40,515 nucleotides of DNA from Akkermansia muciniphila (lineage in GTDB: Bacteria; Verrucomicrobiota; Verrucomicrobiia; Limisphaerales; F1-80-MAGS106). The notes beneath the pieces are model-generated. The model was given only the letters and a program-made list of their open reading frames with translations, did not search any database and was not told where the DNA came from. Positions 7,878 to 16,363 of this stretch are shown here, one piece after another. The position numbers and the translations under genes were made by a program. Every line of letters begins with the position of its first letter. Within the stretch, counting starts at the first letter, position 1. The DNA lies in NCBI GenBank assembly GCA_945865375.1, contig CAMBEJ010000033.1, forward strand, positions 1 through 40,515, read 5' to 3'.

Positions 7878-9695
7878 TCAATAGACGTCCCTTTGGTAAC
7901 GTTTGCTTTCTTTGAGCCTGTCCACGTAATCGGCGGCTTTTTCAAGGGAGAGGCCGCCTTCCATCCGGATCAGGGCATGCAGCGCGGTGTCGACATCCTT
8001 GGCCATCCTTTTGGCATCTCCACAGACATAGAAGTGAGCGCCATTCTCAAGCCATTTCCAGACTTCGGCACCGTGCTCGCTCATGCGATTCTGTACGTAG
8101 AGTTTCTCCTCCTGATCACGGGAGAACGCGAGGTCGAGCTTGTTCAGGAATCCGTCTTGACGCCACGCCAGCAGCTCTGATTCGTAGAGGAAGTCGGATG
8201 CTCGATGTTGATCCCCAAAGAAAAGCCAGTTCGATCCTTGGGCGGCGGTTGCGCGGCGCTCCTGTAAGAAGGCCATGAAAGGGGCGATGCCCGTGCCTGG
8301 CCCCACCATGATCATGGGGGCACCGGGATCGGCGGGCGGTTTGAATCCATGGCTCGACTGGACAAAAAGTGGAATCACTCCTTCCAGTGGCACGCGCTCG
8401 GCCAAGAACGATGAGCAGACGCCCCGTTTTTGGCGACCCATGGATTCGTAACGTACCACCGCCACTGTGAGATGGATTTCTTCACGGAAAACTTTCGGGC
8501 TTGAGCTGATGCTATAAAGACGCGGCCTCAATGGTTGAAGCCACGAGACAAATTCTTCGGCGCTGCATGGAGGGCGACCGGTGGTTCTGAGAATATCCAG
8601 GATGTCACGCCCCCAGAGCCATGTATTCAGGCTTTGCGGGTTCGTGGATCGGAGCAATTGTTGCAAGCTCTCGTCGTGGGTTCTTGACGCAGTTTCCTTA
8701 AGAAATGTCGCGGAGGGATTGGCCAGGTTGCAACGGAACACGAGCGCGCCCTGTAAGTCCGTGGCCTTACCCTCATGATCCTGGACTGCTTCATCGCCGC
8801 CGAATTTCAGCGTGGCCAACAACTCTTCAACCAGAGCCGGGCAGTTTCTCGGGAGCACGCCGAGCGCATCCCCCGCTTGATAGGTGATGGCTTGAGGGTC
8901 AACAAGGATTTCAAAATGCCGTGTATCCTTCGAAGATCCTGATTGGTTGAGGGCGCGGTTCGTTTTTAGACGCCCAGGGAATGGGTTCGCTCGGTTGAAC
9001 TCGGGTAAAAAGGATCGTGTTCCAGACGAGAGCGCGGGTTCTTCCCGGGCCGGTAAAGTTGTGGAAAGAGCGTGTGATGATCGATTGTTTGCGATCTCCG
9101 ATCCGGATCCGAGCGCCCGCCACAGTTGGCTCGTCCAGGCCTCCGCCGTGAGCTTGTAATCCACATCGCACTCACCCAAGGGTGTGATGGGTTTCGCGCC
9201 AAGAGTTTCGAAGCGCGCATGAATCTTTTTTGCTGCCCCGCAAAAGTCCGCGTAGTTTTTATCGCCCAACCCGAGGACGGCAAAACTGAGCGCTTCGAAA
9301 CGTGGGGCTGCCTCGGCGCTCAGATAGGACCAGAAAAGGGCTGCGTTCTCGGGGGGATCCCCGTCGCCCCAAGTGCTGGTGACAATGATCGCGTGGGAGG
9401 CTGATGACAGGCCGGCGAGGGCGTGGTCATTCAAAGAGTGGAGGGTCGTCGCGTAGTCGCGTGACGTGGCCTCCTTGGCCAGTTTTTTTGCCACTGCCTC
9501 GGCGGAACCAGTCTGGCTGCCAAACAAAATCAACAACGTTTGTTTGCGGACTGTTGCGGCCGACGGCCTTTTAGCCGCGGCTTCGGTCGAGAGCCCCAAC
9601 CCAGTGCACTCGGACAACAAACCAGCCAGAAAGCCGTTCACCCAAGCCTGCTGCTCTGGCGTGAACGGAGCGTTGCTGGGCAGTGTAGGTGCCAT
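7878..9695 (-). CDS. cysJ: CysJ-like NADPH-dependent diflavin reductase, probable donor to NirA
   Basis: A 605-residue diflavin reductase. The flavodoxin-like FMN domain starts at about residue 52 (LLILFGSQTGSAEAVAKKLA). The FAD domain has RPRLYSISSSP and GVCSSFLAER. The NADPH domain has MIMVGPGTGIAPF, LFFGDQHRASDFLYESEL and FYVCGDAKRMAKDVD; the C-terminus ends DVY with an aromatic residue that would stack on the flavin. It matches the sulfite reductase alpha subunit (CysJ) in architecture and length. No CysI is nearby, and it sits between the porin and nirA in a nitrate operon. It probably feeds NADPH electrons to NirA. Residues 12-26 (TPEQQAWVNGFLAGL) align without gaps to the NirA N-terminal motif. 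A true sulfite reductase role cannot be excluded from sequence alone; the symbol names the family, not the proven substrate. Confidence 0.85.
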   Translation of the reverse strand: MAPTLPSNAPFTPEQQAWVNGFLAGLLSECTGLGLSTEAAAKRPSAATVRKQTLLILFGSQTGSAEAVAKKLAKEATSRDYATTLHSLNDHALAGLSSASHAIIVTSTWGDGDPPENAALFWSYLSAEAAPRFEALSFAVLGLGDKNYADFCGAAKKIHARFETLGAKPITPLGECDVDYKLTAEAWTSQLWRALGSGSEIANNRSSHALSTTLPAREEPALSSGTRSFLPEFNRANPFPGRLKTNRALNQSGSSKDTRHFEILVDPQAITYQAGDALGVLPRNCPALVEELLATLKFGGDEAVQDHEGKATDLQGALVFRCNLANPSATFLKETASRTHDESLQQLLRSTNPQSLNTWLWGRDILDILRTTGRPPCSAEEFVSWLQPLRPRLYSISSSPKVFREEIHLTVAVVRYESMGRQKRGVCSSFLAERVPLEGVIPLFVQSSHGFKPPADPGAPMIMVGPGTGIAPFMAFLQERRATAAQGSNWLFFGDQHRASDFLYESELLAWRQDGFLNKLDLAFSRDQEEKLYVQNRMSEHGAEVWKWLENGAHFYVCGDAKRMAKDVDTALHALIRMEGGLSLEKAADYVDRLKESKRYQRDVY

Positions 9696-9737
9696 GAGCG
9701 GGTTAAAGATGCACGGATGGAAACGAGTGCCCGTGTT

Positions 9738-11204
9738 CTAGAAGTTGAACACTGTCTGGATATAAACGAAGTCGGCGTCTTGAGAGCCCACAGCCTTGAA
9801 CGTGTCCTTGATGTAGCCCCCTTTGAAATAGTGCCCATACATCGCCTCTAGTTGGATGTAGGAGTTGATGGTGTAAGTGGCGGTGATGTCCAACTCCGCC
9901 CCGGCATAAGGGCTGTGTTTTGGATTGATGCCGTATCCCGTGCCCGGCGTGGCACCGATCCCTCCGCGTGCCCCTCCCCCGACATTGTAGAAATTATCCG
10001 ACGTGTTCGCGAGCCAGAAGAGATGCCCCTCGGCGGTCAGAGAAATGCGGGCGACAGGTTTGATTGAAGATTGGAAGCGGATGTTGTGCAGGTTTTGGAG
10101 TGAGGCAAAGTCCATGAACCCATAGAACTTGTGGTTCGTGGGGAACAAATTCTCAAATGTTCCGTGTGTTCCGTCCCGGGGATCCCCATCACCCGACGCA
10201 AAATTATACTCCAGGCCGAGCCTCGGACTTAGTGACGATTCCTTCCAGGTGTAACCGAAGCCTGAATAAGCCGCAAAAGCCTCGTGTTCCAGACTGGGAT
10301 TCAGCCCTGCCGCCACCAGCCTGGGATCGTTGTAGTGACCGAATTGACCGACATATTCGCCTGTGAAATCCCAGTTTCCCCAGTCTTCGGGGTTCGATTT
10401 GACTCGTGCTCCGAAGGAGTAAATATCACGGGCCGATGGCATGGGAACGAGGCTCATCGGCTGTGAGAATGCGGCTTGGTTGTTCGCGTTGCGCGATAGG
10501 AAATAGGCGTCCAGCGAGATGCTCGAGATCTTCCGTGTGGTGGCGTAGATCCCCGAGAAATAGTCGTAATCATTGGAGACGTTGAACTGGTTGTCGTCTG
10601 GAAGAACCAACCGGCTCGTGAAGAGGTCCGCTCCGAACCACGCGTTTTGCCAGCGCACCTTCGCGGCGTCGAAAACGCGGCCGATGTTGTTCCAACCGAA
10701 CGCGCCAATCAGCCTTTCGTCCCCGTAGCTTAGCTCCTGACGTCCGACCTTGATCGACAGCGGAAACTCCTTGTGATTGCCGATGGCGAGGTAGGCTTGA
10801 TGGAGGTCTGCGGGGCCGTCGGACTCGGGATTGGGATTCCGGTCATCCCCGGTGCTGGAACTGTGGCGGGCTTCGCCAAACACCTCGAACCATTCCGCCG
10901 TGTATCCCACTCTGGCTTTGACTCGTTGGAGGAGATAGGAATTGTCGTTGTCCACGCCTGGCGCATCGCTGAAATCTCGAGCCGACGAAGGGGGAAGGCC
11001 CCCATTCTCATGGATTTCGTAGCGGACTCGATAATTCACCCCGACGTTCCATTGCGAGGCGTACGGGTTTGCCGCACGCAGTTTGTCGTTGAGATAGCCC
11101 GGGCTGGGGCGCACGGCGCTGTTTAGGCTGTAATCGCCAGCTTGCCCGGAAGAGAACGCGCCAAGCACGAGCGCGCCAACAGTGAGGTGTTTCAGTGTAG
11201 TCAT
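9738..11204 (-). CDS. Outer-membrane beta-barrel porin of the alginate-export type, in the nitrate operon
   Basis: A 488-residue protein with a clear Sec signal peptide ([20 protein letters not shown], cleavage predicted after A22). A barrel-like sequence of alternating aromatic/polar strands follows, ending in Phe (IQTVFNF), as expected for BAM-inserted proteins. The segment [20 protein letters not shown] plus [14 protein letters not shown] is characteristic of the Alginate_exp family (PF13372). Members outside alginate producers are general or specific porins. It overlaps the downstream ATPase-proximal gene boundary: its ATG (11204) shares ATGA with the stop of the upstream ABC ATPase. Co-transcription with the nitrate ABC transporter suggests an outer-membrane entry path for nitrate/nitrite; this is inference from position. 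Confidence 0.85.
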   Translation of the reverse strand: MTTLKHLTVGALVLGAFSSGQAGDYSLNSAVRPSPGYLNDKLRAANPYASQWNVGVNYRVRYEIHENGGLPPSSARDFSDAPGVDNDNSYLLQRVKARVGYTAEWFEVFGEARHSSSTGDDRNPNPESDGPADLHQAYLAIGNHKEFPLSIKVGRQELSYGDERLIGAFGWNNIGRVFDAAKVRWQNAWFGADLFTSRLVLPDDNQFNVSNDYDYFSGIYATTRKISSISLDAYFLSRNANNQAAFSQPMSLVPMPSARDIYSFGARVKSNPEDWGNWDFTGEYVGQFGHYNDPRLVAAGLNPSLEHEAFAAYSGFGYTWKESSLSPRLGLEYNFASGDGDPRDGTHGTFENLFPTNHKFYGFMDFASLQNLHNIRFQSSIKPVARISLTAEGHLFWLANTSDNFYNVGGGARGGIGATPGTGYGINPKHSPYAGAELDITATYTINSYIQLEAMYGHYFKGGYIKDTFKAVGSQDADFVYIQTVFNF

Positions 11205-12073
11205 TTCAGTTGCAATGTGAGCGGTGAGTGGGATTCATTGTTCTCTGGGAGAGGGTGTTTGGGAACACATCCCTTTGCTTTTTCTCTCCCTTTCTTGTGC
11301 GCATGCACCTCTAGAAACTCGATCAAATGAGCTCGGAGCCGGTCATACAGGGGGGACGCCATGATCTCCTTGCGCGAGCGGGGCCTGGTAAAGGGGACTT
11401 CCATGATATCCCCGACCTCTGCCTCGGGGCCGTCCGTCATCATGACGACACGGTCCGAGAGAAAAATGGCCTCATCCACGTCGTGCGTGACCAGGAGAGC
11501 CGTTCTTTGATCCCTCCCCCAGAGGCTGAGCAGCACCTGCTGGAGTTCGTAACGAGTCAGGGTGTCCAGCATCCCGAAGGGCTCGTCGAGGAGCAGCATC
11601 TTTGGAGCGAGCGCGAAGGCGCGCGCGATCCCGACCCGCTGGCGCATTCCCTGGGAAAGTTCCGAAGGCCGTTTATGCATCGATTCTTCAAGGCCTACCA
11701 CGGAGAGATAATACTCCACGATTTGCCGCCGCTCCTCCTTGCTGGCTGTGTAGAACACCTGGTCCACGCCGAGAGCCACATTGTGGTAGGCGGTCATCCA
11801 CGGCAGGAGACACGGGGACTGGAACACCACGCCGCGATCAGGTCCCGGGCCAACCACTTCTTTTCCCGCCAAAATGATGCCTCCGCTTGTCTGAGGATTA
11901 AGCCCCGCGACCATCGAGAGCACGGTGGATTTGCCGCACCCAGAATGGCCGATAAGGCTCACAAATTCGCCTCTCTTCACCTTCAGGTTGAAATCCTTGA
12001 CGACAATGGAAGCGCCGCCTCCGGGTGTCTCGTAGGACTTGCCCAGGTCCGATAGTTCGAGATAATCGCTCAT
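11201..12073 (-). CDS. nrtD: Nitrate/sulfonate-type ABC transporter ATP-binding protein
   Basis: A 290-residue ABC ATPase of the NrtD/SsuB/TauB group. Walker A is GHSGCGKST (42-50). The Q-loop region is [18 protein letters not shown]. The signature is [14 protein letters not shown], with Q where LSGG is usual. Walker B is [12 protein letters not shown] and the switch is [10 protein letters not shown]. The C-terminal extension of about 40 residues is basic and has no recognised domain. It is the second of two consecutive ATPase genes, 15 bp after the first, and its stop overlaps the porin start. NrtC and NrtD cannot be told apart with certainty; NrtD is given because it is the smaller and later one. 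Confidence 0.85.
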   Translation of the reverse strand: MSDYLELSDLGKSYETPGGGASIVVKDFNLKVKRGEFVSLIGHSGCGKSTVLSMVAGLNPQTSGGIILAGKEVVGPGPDRGVVFQSPCLLPWMTAYHNVALGVDQVFYTASKEERRQIVEYYLSVVGLEESMHKRPSELSQGMRQRVGIARAFALAPKMLLLDEPFGMLDTLTRYELQQVLLSLWGRDQRTALLVTHDVDEAIFLSDRVVMMTDGPEAEVGDIMEVPFTRPRSRKEIMASPLYDRLRAHLIEFLEVHAHKKGREKAKGCVPKHPLPENNESHSPLTLQLK

Positions 12074-12088
12074 GAGTTGCCCTGCCTT

Positions 12089-13006
12089 CTACATGCCGGT
12101 TTCGATGGTTTCCCGGTGCATTTCACGCTTGCGGATTGGGGTCTTGCGACCTCCGATCATGGGTCTGGGTTGCGAAAGATCCTCCGGTTCAATGTCCGGG
12201 AGGGTCATTTTTCTTGTAATCGACGTCGGTCGATGCTTGTTGGATTCCAGAAGGAACTCGATCACTTGCTGCCGTGCCTTTTTGAACGCGGGATCGAAGC
12301 TCAGGAGCTTTCGATTGCGCGGACGTGGGATATCGATGGGAATGGACGGTCCCAAGGTTGCGGCGGGTCCCGAACTCAAGGGGATGATTCTGTCCGCGAG
12401 GTAAATGCCTTCGTCCACATCGTTGGTAATGAGAACCACTGTTTTGTTCGATTCCTGCCAGATGCGGCTGATTTCGTCCTGCATCGTCGCCTGCGTGAGG
12501 GCGTCCAGGGCACCCAGAGGTTCATCGAGGAGGAGGATCTGCGGATCCATGGACAAAGCCCTTGCCAGGCTGACGCGCTGACGCATGCCTCCGGAGAGTT
12601 CTCCTGGTTTCTTTTGAGTCGCCTGAGTGAGATTCACACGGGCGATGTTGACCTCGGTGTGTTGGTGCTTCTTTGATTCTGACCAGTTCGGGAAAAGCTG
12701 ATCCACAGCCAGCCGCACATTTTCATAGACACTGAGCCAGGGCAGAAGCGAGTAGTTCTGGAAAACCATCCCCCTGTCGGGCCCCGGGGCTTCGATCTCC
12801 AGATCGTTCAGGGTGATCTGGCCTGAGTCCGGCCGCGTCAACCCTGCAATCAAATTGATCAGCGTGGTCTTACCAGCCCCGGAGTAGCCGACGATCGCGA
12901 CAAACTCACCGCGCTCGATCTCAAGATTGATGTCCTTGAGAACTTCCGTTCGGCCTCTGAGGGAATCAAACCCTTTGGAAACCGCTTTGAGATGCAGGAA
13001 CGGCAT
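12089..13006 (-). CDS. nrtC: Nitrate-type ABC transporter ATP-binding protein (NrtC-like, without a binding domain)
   Basis: A 305-residue ABC ATPase with Walker A GYSGAGKTT (40-48), VFQNYSLLPWLSVYENVRLA, signature LSGGMRQRVSLARAL, Walker B ILLLDEPLGALD, and a switch region VLITNDVDEG with Asn where His is normal. In the classical switch loop that His is catalytic; NrtC/NrtD-type ATPases often vary here. Cyanobacterial NrtC carries a C-terminal NrtA-like domain; this protein ends after a basic tail of about 50 residues and lacks it. It lies 11 bp after nrtB and 15 bp before the second ATPase, so a heterodimeric NBD pair is likely. Confidence 0.84.
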   Translation of the reverse strand: MPFLHLKAVSKGFDSLRGRTEVLKDINLEIERGEFVAIVGYSGAGKTTLINLIAGLTRPDSGQITLNDLEIEAPGPDRGMVFQNYSLLPWLSVYENVRLAVDQLFPNWSESKKHQHTEVNIARVNLTQATQKKPGELSGGMRQRVSLARALSMDPQILLLDEPLGALDALTQATMQDEISRIWQESNKTVVLITNDVDEGIYLADRIIPLSSGPAATLGPSIPIDIPRPRNRKLLSFDPAFKKARQQVIEFLLESNKHRPTSITRKMTLPDIEPEDLSQPRPMIGGRKTPIRKREMHRETIETGM

Positions 13007-13017
13007 AGGGCGGTTTG

Positions 13018-13809
13018 TTACGCGAACTTCAGTCGATTTTCGACCAGGCTCATGAGCCGATCCAGCACAAACCCCACGATTCCGATTGTCAGGATGCAGA
13101 GGATTATGTGTTCGTAAATGAGGGCATTATACTCCTGCCAAAGGAACCCTCCGACCCCGGGACGTCCTGTCAGCATCTCCGCCGCGACAATCACCAGCCA
13201 CGCGATCCCCAAGCTGAGTCGGAACCCTGTGAACATGTAGGGCAACGCGGCGGGCAGCAGCACTTTGCGAAGGGTCTGGGACCGTGAGAGCTTCAGCACT
13301 TTGGCGACGTTGAGGTAGTCCTGAGGAATGGCTCGCACACCCGCGGCCGTATTCAGCACGGTCGGCCACATCGAGCAGATGGCGATGGTGAAGACGGCGG
13401 CCAGTTCGCTCGCGTTCTTGCCCGCGCCAAGAAACAGCACCATGCCAAGGGGCAACCAAGCCAGGGGTGACACCGGTCGCAACACCTGGCATAGCGGATC
13501 GAACGCTTTCGCGAACGTCTTTGACAGGCCGATGCAAAAGCCAAGGGGGGTGCCTAAGATTAAAGCGATCACGTAGCCTTTCAAAACCAGACTCAGCGAA
13601 AGCACCGTGAACCGCAGGATGCCCTGGTCTAGCTCACCCCGCTTCGCGAACGGCTCCAACACATAGATTTTGCTCGAGTTCCATGTCTTCATGGGATCGG
13701 GCAACTCCTTCGACCATGTGTTGCTCGAGAGCCACCAGAGCAGCAGGACCGCGATCGAACCAAGGCAGGGCAACAGAAGCCAATCCAATTTGAATCCACG
13801 TTCTTTCAT
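13018..13809 (-). CDS. nrtB: Nitrate ABC transporter permease
   Basis: A 263-residue BPD-type inner-membrane permease of the NrtB/SsuC/TauC family, with about six hydrophobic helices. The first begins at LDWLLLPCLGSIAVLLLWWL. The EAA-type coupling loop lies around residues 165-190 (LRKVLLPAALPYMFTGFRLS), followed by GIAWLVIVAAEMLTGRPGVG. ATG 13809 is preferred because it leaves MKERGFKLDW as a normal cytoplasmic leader; the frame is open 19 codons upstream into the hairpin-bearing gap. It works with NrtA and the two ATPases in nitrate/nitrite import. Confidence 0.88.
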   Translation of the reverse strand: MKERGFKLDWLLLPCLGSIAVLLLWWLSSNTWSKELPDPMKTWNSSKIYVLEPFAKRGELDQGILRFTVLSLSLVLKGYVIALILGTPLGFCIGLSKTFAKAFDPLCQVLRPVSPLAWLPLGMVLFLGAGKNASELAAVFTIAICSMWPTVLNTAAGVRAIPQDYLNVAKVLKLSRSQTLRKVLLPAALPYMFTGFRLSLGIAWLVIVAAEMLTGRPGVGGFLWQEYNALIYEHIILCILTIGIVGFVLDRLMSLVENRLKFA

Positions 13810-13887
13810 ATCGTTCTTCAGCGGTGCATCTCGAAGTTGTCGGTTATGGAGCAGGATCTGAGACAATCCCTATGTGACGCTCCTATA

Positions 13888-13940
13888 GTGGCAGCGGCGT
13901 CCCGCCGCTGTTCCGAGCAGAGCCGAGACGGCTCTGCCAC
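13888..13940. repeat. Double perfect hairpin between nrtA and nrtB
   Basis: Two perfect 8-bp stems with 3-nt loops lie in tandem: CAGCGGCG-TCC-CGCCGCTG at 13892-13910 and CAGAGCCG-AGA-CGGCTCTG at 13918-13936. The pair is bracketed by GTGGCAG and CTGCCAC (13888 and 13940), so it can also fold as one long structure. No U-run follows, so it does not look like an intrinsic terminator. It sits in the only sizeable gap between the binding-protein gene and the permease gene, where a stem could protect the upstream mRNA and raise NrtA output. Confidence 0.8.
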
Positions 13941-13971
13941 TTTGCCGACAACTTCGGGATGCATGGGTCCT

Positions 13972-15246
13972 TCAGCCTTTAAGATTATGCACCTTGAAAC
14001 TTTTGGCGTAAGCCTCCGGGTCCGAGGGATCGAATTCGATGCCATCAAAGAGCGTTTCCTTGGTCTCGCTCCGACCTCCATGCGCGTAACTCATTTCCTT
14101 CATAGCCTCTTCGTAGAGATCGGTTCTCATGACCTGTTTGGAAATGCCCGCGTAGTCTGGGGCTCCCGTCACCATGCCCCAGCGCCTGAACTGCGACAGC
14201 CACCAAGCGCAATACTTTGGCTGCGGAAAGTTGCAGTTCCGTTTGCTGAAGATCATATAGTAATCGTCTTTGGTCTTTCGACCGTCGCCCATGTCGTAGT
14301 CCCCTAGCAACCGGCCCAGAATGATTTCCTTGGGACAATTGATATAGGTTGGGCGGCTGACGATTTCACATTGCTCCGGGCGATTTCCCAGATCGTCCAA
14401 CCACACGCTGGCCTCATGCAGCGCCTTCAGAACTGCTTTCACAGTCTTCGGATGTTTCTCCGCGAACTCCAGTGTGAACGCGCACACTTTCTCCGGGTGA
14501 TCCTTCCAGAGGTCCTGGGTGGCGACGGACGAGAATCCGATCTTGTCCATGATGGCGCGGGCATTCCACGGTTCGCCGACACAAAAGCCATCCATCTTAC
14601 CGACCCGCATATTGGCGACCATCTGGGGCGGGGGAATCGTGATCAGTGAGACATCCTTGTCCGGGTGGATGCCTCCGGCTGCCAGATAGTAGCGCATCCA
14701 CATCGCATGAGTTCCCGGAGGAAACGTCATCGCGAAGGTGAGAGGTTCACCCAACGATTTGGCTTTCTCCACCGCAGGCTTCAGGGCTTTTGGATCTGCC
14801 ATCACCTTCCCTTTGAAGTCGGTTTTCAATGTGATTGCCTGGCCGTTCCTGTTGAGCAGCCAGGGGATGATCATGGGCTTCTTCGGGGATCCAAGGAGAC
14901 CCATGGTCGAGGCAATCGGCATGCCCAGCAACATGTGCGTGGCCTGGTTGTCGCCATTGGTAAGGGAATCCCTGATGGCAGCCCAGTTGGCCCCTTTGGC
15001 GACGGTCGAATCAATCCCGTACTTCTTGAAAAGACCCTTCTCGTGGGCAATGACGATCGGCGAGCAGTCTGTGAGGGCGATCATTCCGAAACGCATTTTG
15101 GAGGTCTCAGGGGCGTCGCTTGCGTAAAGATTTCCGATCCAACCCCTCGGCATATTGCGGAGAAGCGCGGTGGCGCCGACCGCCACGGCGAGGCGTTTTG
15201 CAAAGGTGCGTCGGGTCGGTTTGAGAGGCGCGTTGGTGAAGTTCAT
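13972..15246 (-). CDS. nrtA: Nitrate ABC transporter substrate-binding protein (NrtA/CmpA family), Tat-type signal
   Basis: A 424-residue binding protein. The N-terminus has a twin-arginine signal, TRRTFAKRLAVAVGATALL, so export by Tat is likely. The mature part opens with MRFGMIALTDCSPIVIAHEK, the hallmark of the NrtA/CmpA group, and continues with typical segments such as GVNWA-like KGANWAAIRDSL and VGKMDGFCVGEPWNARAI. It should capture nitrate/nitrite (less likely bicarbonate) in the periplasm for NrtB. ATG 15246 is chosen because the Tat signal begins there; the longer frame has no extra family sequence. It is the first gene of the minus-strand operon and is divergent from the LysR gene. 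Confidence 0.9.
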   Translation of the reverse strand: MNFTNAPLKPTRRTFAKRLAVAVGATALLRNMPRGWIGNLYASDAPETSKMRFGMIALTDCSPIVIAHEKGLFKKYGIDSTVAKGANWAAIRDSLTNGDNQATHMLLGMPIASTMGLLGSPKKPMIIPWLLNRNGQAITLKTDFKGKVMADPKALKPAVEKAKSLGEPLTFAMTFPPGTHAMWMRYYLAAGGIHPDKDVSLITIPPPQMVANMRVGKMDGFCVGEPWNARAIMDKIGFSSVATQDLWKDHPEKVCAFTLEFAEKHPKTVKAVLKALHEASVWLDDLGNRPEQCEIVSRPTYINCPKEIILGRLLGDYDMGDGRKTKDDYYMIFSKRNCNFPQPKYCAWWLSQFRRWGMVTGAPDYAGISKQVMRTDLYEEAMKEMSYAHGGRSETKETLFDGIEFDPSDPEAYAKSFKVHNLKG

Positions 15247-15331
15247 TCGATTGGCGTCGCGGTTGGCGTTGCAGTTGCTAAGAGCGCAGGTTCGTCCGCG
15301 CTGATGTGGGCTTAGCCGTGGTCGTGCCAAG

Positions 15332-15351
15332 TGAGCAGGTTAGGGTGCTCA
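15332..15351. promoter_or_regulatory. Candidate LysR operator between nrtA and the regulator gene
   Basis: The perfect inverted repeat TGAGCA-N8-TGCTCA lies 34 bp upstream of the LysR ATG and 86 bp upstream of the nrtA ATG. LysR regulators typically bind dyads containing T-N11-A in the shared control region of divergent genes, and this is the clearest dyad in the gap. The link to this particular regulator is inferred from position; no clear -35/-10 or -24/-12 promoter could be assigned. Confidence 0.55.
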
Positions 15352-15385
15352 TCGTTTTCATGGGTTCGATGAATGAATTAAATAG

Positions 15386-16363
15386 ATGAATGAAACCATT
15401 GATAGCAGACAGCTTCGAGCGTTTTCCACGGTCGCAAAACTCGGAAATTTCACGCGTGCCGCGTCGGAATTGTGTCTCACACAATCCGCCGTGAGTCACT
15501 CGATCCGTTCCCTGGAGGATTCGCTGGGGTGTCGCCTTTTGGACAGGGTGGGCAAAAAGGTCGCACTCACGCATCAAGGTGACCAACTCCTGATGCACGC
15601 CGAGAAGATCCTCCAGGAGATGGTGACAGCCAGGGAGTCCCTGGATCAGCTTGGCAAGTGGGGGCGTAGCCGACTTCGAGTGGGTGCCAGCGCGACCGCA
15701 TGCCAATACATTCTCCCGCGCGTGCTGAGGGAGTTTAAGAAATCCTACCCGCAATGTCGCATCACCATAGAGCCCTGTGACACGCCTCTTGTCAGAGATT
15801 TGCTGAGCGCCAATAAAATCGACGTGGGCATCGCCCTGCAGTCCAAGCACGACAACTCAAGCATTGAGTTCATTCCTTTGTTCGATGACGAACTCATGTT
15901 TGTCGTGGGGCCCGATCACCCCTGGGCTCTGACCGGGCAAGTGTGTCGCGAGGAGATTCCCAAACAAAGCTATATTCTTTACGACAAGACCAGCTTCACT
16001 TTTCAGATGATCCAGGCCTACTTCCAGGAGGAGGAAATGCCGCTCAACACGCTCATCCAGCTCGGCAACATTGAGGCGATCAAGGAATTGGTGAAACTGG
16101 GTCTGGGGGTGAGCATCCTGGCTTCCTGGGTGTCGCGCGAGGAGATCAGGACGGGCACACTGATTGCTCTCTCTCTCGGTCCCAGGAAACTCCGTCGCCA
16201 TTGGGGGTTGGTCACTCGAAAGGATCTCCCGCTGGGCTTGCCTCAGGCAACTTTCGTAAAACTATGCCAGCGCTTTTCTAGCGAGTTCTCGCGGTCCGAT
16301 GAGAAGACTGACAGCGGTGTTGATGACGAACGCACGCAAGACCGGGAATCCAAGGGACCTTAG
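15386..16363 (+). CDS. LysR-family transcriptional regulator of the nitrate operon
   Basis: A 325-residue LysR regulator. The winged HTH is residues about 7-66 (DSRQLRAFSTVAKLGNFTRA then ASELCLTQSAVSHSIRSLED). The effector-binding domain starts near RLRVGASATACQYILPRVLR. It is divergent from nrtA and shares a 139-bp control region containing a perfect dyad. In Cyanobacteria and Proteobacteria, LysR proteins such as NtcB or CysB/Cbl-type regulators control nitrogen or sulfur assimilation, so it most likely senses nitrate, nitrite or a nitrogen metabolite. The stop codon overlaps that of the convergent lipoprotein gene by 4 bp. Confidence 0.9.
   Translation: MNETIDSRQLRAFSTVAKLGNFTRAASELCLTQSAVSHSIRSLEDSLGCRLLDRVGKKVALTHQGDQLLMHAEKILQEMVTARESLDQLGKWGRSRLRVGASATACQYILPRVLREFKKSYPQCRITIEPCDTPLVRDLLSANKIDVGIALQSKHDNSSIEFIPLFDDELMFVVGPDHPWALTGQVCREEIPKQSYILYDKTSFTFQMIQAYFQEEEMPLNTLIQLGNIEAIKELVKLGLGVSILASWVSREEIRTGTLIALSLGPRKLRRHWGLVTRKDLPLGLPQATFVKLCQRFSSEFSRSDEKTDSGVDDERTQDRESKGP

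Noticed and set aside
7878-9695. Reading the locus as a sulfite reductase (CysJ with the hemoprotein as CysI)
   Set aside because: Nitrate ABC transport, NasA and a NirA-type TGCPNSC hemoprotein in one operon favour nitrite. Not fully excluded.
13888-13940. Intrinsic terminator between nrtA and nrtB
   Set aside because: Stems are strong but no T-run follows in either direction, and the downstream genes belong to the same pathway.
15247-15385. Sigma-54 (-24/-12) promoter upstream of nrtA
   Set aside because: TGGCAC occurs on the minus strand, but no TTGCA-like element is at the required spacing.
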